A DNA stretch of 22,320 nt from Roseovarius sp. UBA6167 (GTDB lineage: Bacteria > Pseudomonadota > Alphaproteobacteria > Rhodobacterales > Rhodobacteraceae), in NCBI GenBank assembly GCA_002428225.1, contig DIUD01000073.1, forward strand, positions 1 through 22,320. Direction: 5' to 3'. The position numbers were made by a program, and so were the translations under genes. Of the stretch, positions 14,189 through 20,422 are shown in pieces; positions within the stretch are counted from its first letter, which is position 1; the number at the start of each line of letters is the position of its first letter. The notes beneath the pieces are model-generated. The model did no database searches. It was not told where the DNA came from and saw nothing but the letters and a program-made list of their open reading frames with translations.

Positions 14189-14674
14189 ATGCCTGATCCC
14201 CAGCCCGTCCGTTCCGCCTTTCACACTGTCGAGGAGGGGTGGATCGACCATAACGGCCACATGAACATGGGCTATTACACCGTTCTGTTCGATCATTGCG
14301 CTGACGATGTCTTTGCCGGGATTGGCTTTGGCCCGGATTATGTGGCGGCGCGGGGGCTGACCACCTATGCGGCAGAGTTCCACATCCGCTACCTGCGCGA
14401 GGTGAAGCTGGGCGACCGGCTTTTCAGCAAATTCTACATGCTCGATCATGACCCCAAGCGATTTCATTACTTTCAGGAGCTTTACCACGAGGAAGGCTGG
14501 ATTTCCGCCACCGGCGAGGGGCTGACCCTGCACGTTGACCTCTCCGGCCCCCGCGTCGTGCCCATGCCTGACGATATCGCCGCGCGCGTGGCGGCCATGG
14601 CCAGGGCGCACGCATCCCTGCCACGCCCCGAGGGTGTGGGCAGCCGCATCGGCATCCGGCGCAGACAAGCCTGA
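14189..14674 (+). CDS. Acyl-CoA thioesterase, hotdog fold (4HBT_2-like)
   Basis: A 161-residue single hotdog domain. The segment WIDHNGHMNMGYYTVLFDH (about residues 18-36) is the YbgC/FcbC-type signature, with an Asp in the catalytic position and the HMN turn before the long central helix. The motif FHIRYLREVKLGDRL and the closing beta strands WISATGEGLTLHVDL complete the fold. These enzymes hydrolyse acyl-CoA thioesters in the cytoplasm; substrate cannot be read from sequence. ATG 14189 follows aaaaaggg; an in-frame ATG at 14156 and codons to 14036 would place the start in or near the attachment scar and add unconserved residues. A bidirectional-looking terminator separates it from rpsI. Carnitine/betaine-CoA thioesterases are similar and possible. 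Confidence 0.85.
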   Translation: MPDPQPVRSAFHTVEEGWIDHNGHMNMGYYTVLFDHCADDVFAGIGFGPDYVAARGLTTYAAEFHIRYLREVKLGDRLFSKFYMLDHDPKRFHYFQELYHEEGWISATGEGLTLHVDLSGPRVVPMPDDIAARVAAMARAHASLPRPEGVGSRIGIRRRQA

Positions 14675-14737
14675 CAAAGAGGGGGATCAGGGCGGACCCA
14701 CTGCCCCGCCTGCCGGCCTTCTGGTGGCCATCAAGAG

Positions 14738-14768
14738 AAAGGGGCCACCAGACTGGCGGCCCCTTTTT
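14738..14768 (+). terminator. Intrinsic terminator between thioesterase and rpsI
   Basis: A perfect 9-bp stem, aaaggggcc (14738-14746) with ggccccttt (14758-14766), and an 11-base loop is followed by T on the + strand (ttttt at 14764-14768). On the - strand the stem ends in tttctctt, so it can also serve the convergent rpsI transcript. Confidence 0.8.
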
Positions 14769-14800
14769 CCGTTTCGATATGTTCGCGCCGATATAGCGGA

Positions 14801-15289
14801 TCAGCGCTTGGAGAACTGGAAGCTCTTGCGTGCCTTGGCCTTGCCGTATTTCTTGCGTTCCACCACGCGGCTGTCGCGGGTGAGGAACCCGGCTGCCTTG
14901 AGTGCGCCGCGCAAGGACGGATCGTAAAGCTGGAGCGCCCTGGAGACGCCATGCTTGACCGCCCCGGCCTGGCCCGAAAGCCCGCCGCCCTTGACCGTCG
15001 CCATCACGTCGAACTGGCCTTCGGTGCCCGACACGGTGAACGGCTGCTTGAGGATCATCTGAAGCACGGGGCGCGCGAAATACTCGTTGATCGGCTTGCC
15101 GTTGACCACGACCTTGCCCGAGCCGGGCTTGATCCAGACGCGGGCGACGGCATCCTTGCGCTTGCCGGTGGCGTAGGAGCGGCCAAGCGCATCGCGCTCG
15201 GGCTCACGCGGGGCCTCCATTGCGACTGCGGCACTGGCACCGCCGGCCACCGCTTCGAGACCTTCGAGGGTTTTGATTGCGTCGCTCAT
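14801..15289 (-). CDS. rpsI: 30S ribosomal protein S9
   Basis: A 162-residue S9. The N-terminal 35 residues are an alphaproteobacterial-style Ala/Glu-rich extension. The core begins at RSYATGKRKDAVARVWIKPG (about 38-57), followed by GGGLSGQAGAVKHGVSRAL and the conserved basic tail ending KARKSFQFSKR, which reaches into the ribosomal P site and contacts tRNA. ATG 15289 overlaps the rplM TGA (TGATG), so the two genes are translationally coupled, the usual rplM-rpsI operon. Transcription ends at the terminator at 14738-14768. Confidence 0.98.
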   Translation of the reverse strand: MSDAIKTLEGLEAVAGGASAAVAMEAPREPERDALGRSYATGKRKDAVARVWIKPGSGKVVVNGKPINEYFARPVLQMILKQPFTVSGTEGQFDVMATVKGGGLSGQAGAVKHGVSRALQLYDPSLRGALKAAGFLTRDSRVVERKKYGKAKARKSFQFSKR

Positions 15290-15753
15290 CAGTGGGCCAC
15301 CCGCGTATTCTTCTTGTTCATGGATTTGACGTCGAGCACTTCGGGGCTTTGCGCCTCGTGGGGGTGCGCGGCGCCGGCATAGACGCGCAGATGGGTCATC
15401 TGGGTGCGCGACAAGGTGTTGCCGGGAAGCATCCGCTTGACGGCCTGCATGACCACGCGCTCGGGGTGCTTGCCCTCGAGGATCTGGCCGGTGGTGCGGC
15501 TCTTGATCCCGCCGGGATGGCCGGTATGCCAGTAATTGGGCTTGTCGCGCTTGTTGCCGGTCAGCTGCACCTTTTCGGCATTGATGACGATGACATTGTC
15601 GCCCATGTCCATGTGAGGGGTAAAGCTGGCCTTGTGCTTGCCGCGCAGGCGCATGGCGATGATCGAGGCAAGACGGCCCAGAACCACGCCCTCGGCGTCG
15701 ATCAGGATCCATTTCTTGTCGATATCTGCCGGTTTTGCGGAAAAGGTCTTCAT
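15289..15753 (-). CDS. rplM: 50S ribosomal protein L13
   Basis: A 154-residue L13 of normal length. Family motifs seen are KKWILIDAEGVVLGRLAS (about residues 12-29), MDMGDNVIVINAEKVQLTGNK, the YWHTGHPGG turn and ERVVMQAVKRMLPGNTL. It is an early 23S rRNA-binding assembly protein. A clear promoter lies upstream, with a 5' leader of roughly 65 bases containing a small GC hairpin. ATG 15753 is preceded by aaggtt about ten bases away. Confidence 0.98.
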   Translation of the reverse strand: MKTFSAKPADIDKKWILIDAEGVVLGRLASIIAMRLRGKHKASFTPHMDMGDNVIVINAEKVQLTGNKRDKPNYWHTGHPGGIKSRTTGQILEGKHPERVVMQAVKRMLPGNTLSRTQMTHLRVYAGAAHPHEAQSPEVLDVKSMNKKNTRVAH

Positions 15754-15791
15754 TTCGGGCAGAACCTTGTTGTTGTTCCAGTGATTGCGGG

Positions 15792-15808
15792 CAGGGCGCG
15801 CGGCCCTG
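15792..15808 (-). other. Short hairpin in the rplM leader
   Basis: Arms cagggc and gccctg (6 bp, 5-base loop) lie within the predicted 5' untranslated leader, about 40 bases before the rplM ATG. rplM-rpsI operons can be controlled through their leader by ribosomal protein binding; whether this hairpin does so is unknown. Confidence 0.35.
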
Positions 15809-15824
15809 TCCCTTCGATGGGCGG

Positions 15825-15852
15825 GTTATACGCGGATGATCTGGCGCGTCAA
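15825..15852 (-). promoter_or_regulatory. Sigma-70-type promoter for rplM-rpsI
   Basis: Read on the - strand, TTGACG (15852-15847) and TATAAC (15830-15825) are separated by 16 bases. Both boxes are near consensus, and the expected start point leaves a leader of about 65 bases before the rplM ATG. Confidence 0.75.
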
Positions 15853-16130
15853 CGGCGTTTTGCATGAAATTATCGTTTGAAAACAATGCTTAGTTAATTG
15901 GGTATCATGATACCCCATAATCGCCGCGCATATCGCGCCGGTAACTCGTTGTCGCAAGGCCGCAGAAGGTTTCCGATTTTCCCGCCCTTGCCGAGAAACC
16001 GCTTGCACGTCTCGCGCGCGGCCCTTATCTGCCCTCTCACTTGATCGGGACCGATCCCAACTTCGGATGTCTTCCGGGGGGGCGCTAAGGGACCGACTGG
16101 ATTCAATCTGCTGGAACGAAGGGGAGCACC
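15853..16130. other. Non-coding region between rplM promoter and speD
   Basis: No convincing gene lies here. The first 60 bases are AT-rich and hold a perfect 16-bp palindrome (15900-15915). The rest is a possible long speD leader of about 200 bases with a 6-bp inverted repeat gatcgg/ccgatc (16043-16056). I could not fit a known riboswitch class to it by eye. A good Shine-Dalgarno (gaaggggag) precedes speD. Confidence 0.5.
15900..15915. promoter_or_regulatory. Perfect 16-bp palindrome (operator-like)
   Basis: The sequence gggtatcatgataccc is fully self-complementary. It sits in the divergent rplM/speD intergenic region, directly before a cataat box (15915-15920) that could be a -10 for speD; a matching -35 is not evident. 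The layout suits a dimeric repressor site, unassigned. Confidence 0.5.
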
Positions 16131-16655
16131 ATGAAGGATGCCAGCCTCTTCCAACTGGGGATCGGTCTGGAGACAGGCGCCCAAGAGGAAGACACCGCAC
16201 GCGGCACGACCGCCGCGCAGGAAGCCACCATTTTGCCACGCGACGTGCTCGATGCGGGCCGCGATGATCATTTCATCCGGTGCGACGGCGCTGTGTTCGC
16301 GGGCACGCATCTGATCATCGAGGTGGTGAATGGCCACGGTCTCGATGACGAGGCGCGGATTCAAAAGGCTTTCCGCGACTGCGTGGAGACCTGTGGCGCA
16401 ACGCTGCTGCATATCCACACCCACAAGTTCAGCCCGCAGGGCGTCTCGGGCGTGGCCGTGCTGGCCGAGAGCCATATCTCGGTCCACACCTGGCCCGAGA
16501 TCGGCTATGGCGCGTTCGACGTGTTCATGTGCGGCGAGGCAAAGCCCTGGCTGGCCGTCGATGTGCTGAAATCCGCGTTCGGCACCGCCGATGTGCGCGT
16601 CACGGAGCTTCGCCGCGGCGAGGGCGTGGTGACCGAGGCCGGGATCGCGGCATGA
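16131..16655 (+). CDS. speD: S-adenosylmethionine decarboxylase proenzyme (class 1b)
   Basis: A 174-residue proenzyme that self-cleaves to form a pyruvoyl group and decarboxylates S-adenosylmethionine, supplying aminopropyl groups for spermidine. The cleavage motif AESHISVHTWPE places the scissile bond at E113-S114, and S114 becomes the pyruvoyl residue. Downstream YGAFDVFMCG holds the conserved Cys (C134). The catalytic unit starts near residue 55 (FAGTHLIIEVVN). The 50 or so residues before it exceed typical prokaryotic SpeD (about 120-130 aa, cleaved near Ser63). The ATG at 16131 has a good ribosome site. The stop overlaps the speE start (ATGA). Confidence 0.95.
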   Translation: MKDASLFQLGIGLETGAQEEDTARGTTAAQEATILPRDVLDAGRDDHFIRCDGAVFAGTHLIIEVVNGHGLDDEARIQKAFRDCVETCGATLLHIHTHKFSPQGVSGVAVLAESHISVHTWPEIGYGAFDVFMCGEAKPWLAVDVLKSAFGTADVRVTELRRGEGVVTEAGIAA

Positions 16656-17497
16656 GCGAATGGGTCCGCGAGAGCCTGCACCCCGACTACGCGCAAAGCC
16701 TGCGGGTCGAGCGGATGCTCTACGACAGCGAGACCGACCATCAGCGGCTGAAGGTGTTCGAGAACGGCACCTTCGGCCGGGTGATGACGCTTGACGACGT
16801 GGTGCAGGTCACCGAGGGCGACAATTTCATCTATCACGAGATGATGACCCATCTGCCGATTCTCGCCCATGGCGCGGTGCGCCGCGTGCTGATCATCGGC
16901 GGTGGCGATGGCGGCATGGCGCGCGAGGTGCTGCGGCATCGCACGGTCGAGCATGTCACCATGGTCGAGATCGACGCGGGCGTGGTGGATTTTTCCAGGC
17001 GATATCTGCCGATGCTCGGCGCGGGCGCCTTCGACGATCCGCGGCTCGAGCTTGTGATCGCCGACGGGGCAGAGTTCATCCGCAAGACGGCGGGCGGCTA
17101 TGACGTTATCATCGTCGATTCGACCGATCCCGTCGGCCCCGGCGAGGTGCTTTTCACCGACACCTTCTATGGCCATGCCAGACGGGCGCTCGATCCCGAT
17201 GGCATCCTTGTGACGCAAAACGGCGTGCCCTTTCTCCAAGGCGAGGAGTTGACCGGCACGATGCGTGCCTTTCGGGCGCTTTTCGCCGATGCCACCTGCT
17301 ATCTTGCCACGATCCCCACCTATGCCGGCGGGCCGATGGCCTTTGGCTGGGGCACGGACAGCCCTGCGCGATCGACACCTCTCGACGTGCTGCAAGGCCG
17401 CTTCCACGCCTCTGGGGTCGTGACCGATTACTACACCCCCGAGGTGCACAAGGCCGCCTTTGCCCTGCCCGGCTATGTGTTGAAACTGCTTCCCTGA
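16652..17497 (+). CDS. speE: Spermidine synthase (polyamine aminopropyltransferase)
   Basis: A 281-residue class I methyltransferase-fold enzyme transferring the aminopropyl group from decarboxylated SAM to putrescine. The N-terminal beta domain includes YDSETDHQRLKVFENG (about residues 24-39). The cofactor loop is VLIIGGGDGGMAREVLRH (79-96), with acidic E106/D108 (MVEIDAG) gripping the cofactor. The catalytic motif is VDSTDPVGPGEVLF, and Tyr/Gln contacts follow (TQNGVPF). ATG 16652 overlaps the speD stop, so the two proteins are made together. The open frame continues upstream to 16529, but that part is an out-of-frame shadow of speD. Confidence 0.96.
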   Translation: MSEWVRESLHPDYAQSLRVERMLYDSETDHQRLKVFENGTFGRVMTLDDVVQVTEGDNFIYHEMMTHLPILAHGAVRRVLIIGGGDGGMAREVLRHRTVEHVTMVEIDAGVVDFSRRYLPMLGAGAFDDPRLELVIADGAEFIRKTAGGYDVIIVDSTDPVGPGEVLFTDTFYGHARRALDPDGILVTQNGVPFLQGEELTGTMRAFRALFADATCYLATIPTYAGGPMAFGWGTDSPARSTPLDVLQGRFHASGVVTDYYTPEVHKAAFALPGYVLKLLP

Positions 17498-17503
17498 GGC
17501 ATG

Positions 17504-18067
17504 TCAGCCCCGGAAATGCCGGGCGAAACCCTCTGGCAGGTCGAACTCTGCCAGTGCGCGGGCGCGCGCCGATGCCGACATCTTGCGCGCGGTCTTGTGC
17601 ACGATGCGCTCGAGCTTCCGGGCATCCTGCGTTGCCGCGAAGGGCGCAAAATACCAGCGCAGGAAGGTAAAGCAGATCGCATCCTCCAGCATCTGCACCT
17701 CCGCGTCGCGCTTGATCCCCTCCTTGCGCAGCATGGTCGCGGTGCGTGCGCAATCCGCGCGCCCGTAACCCGCCGCCGCCATGATCTGCGCCACCCGCGT
17801 CGCGTGATGTTTTGCCAGATCTGCCCGCCACGCCAGATAGCCCGCGCGCCCCTCCGGGTAGCCCGCGCGCGGCGAGGTCCAGCGTTCGATATGCTGCCCG
17901 CGCGCGGCGATCTGCAACGGCTCCGAAGCGTCCGGGCAAAGCCGCGCCAGTTCTGCGCTCATGCGCTGGCCATAAAGCAGCGCGGCGGGCGCGCCCTCGG
18001 CGTGGTTCGGATCCTGCGCATTGGCCGCGTCGATCGCCGCCAGCGCCTGCTCCAGCCGGTCGCTCAA
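17504..18067 (-). CDS. DUF4202 domain protein
   Basis: A 187-residue soluble, mostly helical protein of the DUF4202 family. Recognisable parts are ERWTSPRAGYPEGRAGYLAW (about residues 61-80), WRADLAKHHATRV, the block LRKEGIKRDAEVQMLEDAIC (about 113-132) and CFTFLRWYF. Conserved His/Glu/Asp positions give it a look like HD-type hydrolases, but the activity is not established. The chosen start is TTG 18067-18065, which overlaps the TGA of the upstream lipoprotein gene (TTGA) and yields MSDRLEQALAAID. The long open frame upstream to 18826 is out of frame with that gene and not protein-like. It converges on speE with six bases between stops. Confidence 0.85.
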   Translation of the reverse strand: MSDRLEQALAAIDAANAQDPNHAEGAPAALLYGQRMSAELARLCPDASEPLQIAARGQHIERWTSPRAGYPEGRAGYLAWRADLAKHHATRVAQIMAAAGYGRADCARTATMLRKEGIKRDAEVQMLEDAICFTFLRWYFAPFAATQDARKLERIVHKTARKMSASARARALAEFDLPEGFARHFRG

Positions 18068-18624
18068 GGGATGATGCGGGTGTATTTCATGCCTTCGAGC
18101 GAGACCCCGGCCATCAGCCCCGCCTGTCCGAAGATCACTGCCACCACAGGAGAGATGGACGTGGTGGTTTCCGCGCGCAGGTTTTCGCCCTGGTCGTTGA
18201 AGGCATACTGGATATCGGCCCCTGCCGCCCACCCTGAAGACCGGCGGAACGTCTGAAGCGCCTCCTCGGTCATGAAAAACAGCACATGGGCGAATTGTTG
18301 CGCCCCGATCTGAAGCCCGACGCTGCCCTTGGTGGCGGAATAGTAATCCACCGTCACGTTGTTGATCCTGAGCGCCCCGCGCCCATAGCCGCCGCCGACC
18401 ACAAAGCCCGCCTGGGTCACCACCGGCATGACCAGCATCCCCGCCGACTTGTCTGCAAGCGAGCGCGTGCCGGGATAGGTGGCAAACATGTGATCGAGCG
18501 TGGCGTTCACCCGCGCGTCGATGCGCGCGGCGCCGGGGCTTCCGACACCGTTGTTGCAGGCCGCCAGAAGCGGCACGCCTGCCAGAACGCCAAGAGTGAA
18601 GCCGCGTCGTGTGAGATTGCTCAT
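18064..18624 (-). CDS. Ysc84/SYLF-domain lipoprotein
   Basis: A 186-residue exported protein. The N-terminus MSNLTRRGFTLGVLAGVPLLAAC is a lipoprotein signal with lipobox LAAC (C22); the TRRGFTL stretch also resembles a Tat motif. The mature part is a bacterial Ysc84/SYLF (DUF500) domain: KSAGMLVMPVVTQAGFVVGGGYGRGAL (about residues 59-85), YYSATKGSVGLQIGAQQF and the closing SISPVVAVIFGQAGLMAGVSLEG. In eukaryotes the fold binds phosphoinositides; the bacterial envelope role is unknown. A good promoter lies 60 bases upstream, and the stop overlaps the DUF4202 start, so the pair forms an operon. Confidence 0.9.
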   Translation of the reverse strand: MSNLTRRGFTLGVLAGVPLLAACNNGVGSPGAARIDARVNATLDHMFATYPGTRSLADKSAGMLVMPVVTQAGFVVGGGYGRGALRINNVTVDYYSATKGSVGLQIGAQQFAHVLFFMTEEALQTFRRSSGWAAGADIQYAFNDQGENLRAETTTSISPVVAVIFGQAGLMAGVSLEGMKYTRIIP

Positions 18625-18683
18625 GTCCGTGCCCGTTCCTTGCCTCTGTCACCTCCGGCCTGTGACCTGCCGGTTCTCTACTC

Positions 18684-18712
18684 AGTATAGGGGTTCGGGT
18701 GCCGCCTGTCAC
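18684..18712 (-). promoter_or_regulatory. Sigma-70-type promoter for the Ysc84 lipoprotein operon
   Basis: On the - strand, GTGACA (18712-18707) and TATACT (18689-18684) are separated by 17 bases, with start codon 18624 about 60 bases downstream of the -10. Confidence 0.65.
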
Positions 18713-18725
18713 TACGGATCGCGGA

Positions 18726-18747
18726 CCCGCGCGGGTTCCCGCGCGGG
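18726..18747 (-). terminator. Duplicated CCCGCGCGGG palindrome after hemB
   Basis: Two copies of the 10-bp self-complementary block cccgcgcggg (18726-18735 and 18738-18747), 2 bases apart, begin three bases past the hemB stop. They can pair with each other or individually. There is no T-run, so this is a terminator candidate of the T-less type. Confidence 0.45.
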
Positions 18748-18750
18748 GTG

Positions 18751-19749
18751 TCACCCGCGCAGGATGCGCGCGGCGGCGGGCGCGAAATAGCTCAGCACCC
18801 CGTCGCAGCCCGCCCGCTTGAAGCACATGAGGCTTTCCATCATCGCCCGTTCGCCGTCGATCCAGCCGTTCTGCGCGGCGGCCATGATCATCGCATATTC
18901 TCCCGAGACCTGATAGGCGAAGGTCGGCGCGCCGAATGTTTCCTTTGCCCGCCGGCAGATGTCGAGATAGGGCATCCCGGGTTTGACCATCACCATATCG
19001 GCCCCCTCAGAGAGATCGCGCGCGATCAGGCGCAGCGCCTCGTCGGAATTGGCGGCGTCCATCTGATAGGTCTTCTTGTCGCCCTTGAGCGCGTCCGCCG
19101 CCCCCACCGCCTCGCGGAACGGGCCGTAGAAGGCCGAGGCGTATTTGGCCGAATAGGCCATGATCGCCACATTGTGATGACCCGCGCCCTCGAGCGCGGC
19201 GCGAATGGCGCCCACGCGGCCGTCCATCATGTCCGACGGCCCGATGATGTCCACCCCCGCCTCGGCCTGTGACAGCGCCTGTTTCACCAGCGCCTCGACG
19301 GTGGCATCGTTGACGATCTCGCCATCGACCACATAGCCGTCATGGCCGGTGTCCGAATAGGGATCGAGCGCCACATCGGTCATCACCATGAGCCCCGGCA
19401 CCGCGGCCTTGATCGCGCGGGTGGCGCGATTACTCAGGTTCTCGGGGTTCCACGCCTCGGCGCAATCGGCGGTGCGGTCGGCAACCGAGGTATAGGGAAA
19501 GAGACACACCGCCGGAATCCCGAGATCCACGGCCTCGCGCGCTGCCTCCACCACCTTGTCGATCGAGCGGCGAAAGACGCCGGGCATGGAGGGCACCGGC
19601 TCCTCCACCCCTTCGCCGTCGCGCACGAACATGGGCCAGATCAGATCGGCGGGCGAGAGCGCGGTCTCGGCCACCATGGCGCGCAGCGCGGGGCTCATGC
19701 GGGTGCGGCGCGGGCGCGAAGCGGGAAAGGTGGCCTGAATCGGGGTCAT
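18751..19749 (-). CDS. hemB: Delta-aminolevulinic acid dehydratase (porphobilinogen synthase)
   Basis: A 332-residue enzyme condensing two 5-aminolevulinate molecules to porphobilinogen in heme/tetrapyrrole synthesis. The Schiff-base lysines are K202 (MAYSAKYASAFYGPFR) and K256 (MVMVKPGMPYLD). The metal-site segment reads TDVALDPYSDTGHDG (124-138), with Asp in place of the three zinc cysteines. This is the Asp-rich, non-zinc type known from Rhodobacter and Pseudomonas. The arm-like N-terminus TFPASRPRRTRMSPALRAMV is typical. No strong ribosome site precedes ATG 19749; the long upstream open frame (to 20589) is antisense to the next gene and rejected. Confidence 0.97.
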   Translation of the reverse strand: MTPIQATFPASRPRRTRMSPALRAMVAETALSPADLIWPMFVRDGEGVEEPVPSMPGVFRRSIDKVVEAAREAVDLGIPAVCLFPYTSVADRTADCAEAWNPENLSNRATRAIKAAVPGLMVMTDVALDPYSDTGHDGYVVDGEIVNDATVEALVKQALSQAEAGVDIIGPSDMMDGRVGAIRAALEGAGHHNVAIMAYSAKYASAFYGPFREAVGAADALKGDKKTYQMDAANSDEALRLIARDLSEGADMVMVKPGMPYLDICRRAKETFGAPTFAYQVSGEYAMIMAAAQNGWIDGERAMMESLMCFKRAGCDGVLSYFAPAAARILRG

Positions 19750-19878
19750 GGGCTGGCTCGTTGCGGGCTGTGTGCGCTCAACTTCCTCCCTTGCACGGAA
19801 ATTCGCCCATCTCAAGGGTAGGAATTGCCGCGCGCGGGCGCTAAGACGGCGGGCGATACACTCCGCAGGGGCGCAGCC

Positions 19879-20406
19879 TTGACCCTTCTCGACAATGTTT
19901 TCGAATTCATCGACATGCGCTCGTTCAGCAACCTGTGGTTCTGGATTGCGCTGGCGGTGGTCTGGGCAAGCGCGAGCCATTGGGTGCTCGGCGTGCCCTG
20001 GGACATGGCCATTCGCGCCCGTCGCCGCCGCGATCAGGCGGCAATGACCGATTTCGAGGACATGGTGAGGATCAACATCAACCGGCTGTTGTCCGTGGCC
20101 CGCGAATCGGGGGTGATCCTGGCGGGGCTGGTGGCCTTTTTCCTCACCTCGCTGGCGATCCTGGGCTTTGGCTATGGCAACGAATTCTCGCAGGCGCTGT
20201 TCTTGCTGGGCTTTCCGCTGACCGGGGTCTGGCTTGTCTCGCTCGCAACGGCGCAGACGATCAGGGCCAGGGGGTTGGCGGGCGAGGCGCTCATCTCGCG
20301 GCTGCGTTGGCATCGGCTTGTGGTGCAGGTCATCGGCGTGGTCTCGGTCTTTGTCACCGCCCTGTGGGGCATGTATCAGAACATGAATTTCGGCGTTCTG
20401 GGCTGA
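19879..20406 (+). CDS. SufBCD-associated four-helix membrane protein
   Basis: A 175-residue inner-membrane protein with about four hydrophobic segments (roughly 16-33, 74-92, 97-119 and 147-167). The N-terminal part FEFIDMRSFSNLWFWIALAV with SHWVLGVPWD matches a Rhodobacterales family usually labelled component of SufBCD complex; that label is historical and no Fe-S function is visible in the sequence. The start is TTG 19879, with aggggcg upstream; an earlier in-frame TTG at 19825 has an aagggtagga region before it and would add 18 less typical residues. It precedes mfd by 16 bases on the same strand and may be cotranscribed with it. Confidence 0.75.
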   Translation: MTLLDNVFEFIDMRSFSNLWFWIALAVVWASASHWVLGVPWDMAIRARRRRDQAAMTDFEDMVRININRLLSVARESGVILAGLVAFFLTSLAILGFGYGNEFSQALFLLGFPLTGVWLVSLATAQTIRARGLAGEALISRLRWHRLVVQVIGVVSVFVTALWGMYQNMNFGVLG

Positions 20407-20422
20407 GCGGGGCAGGCGAGGG

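Noticed and set aside
14801..15886. A 361-codon frame suggesting an rpsI fusion with an N-terminal extension
   Set aside because: The part before the S9 Met is the rplM gene read out of frame; the normal TGATG junction and family length fix the start at 15289.
15826..16239. Possible gene in the rplM-speD gap (- strand, 137 codons)
   Set aside because: The translation has no domain-like pattern, and its start lies inside speD.
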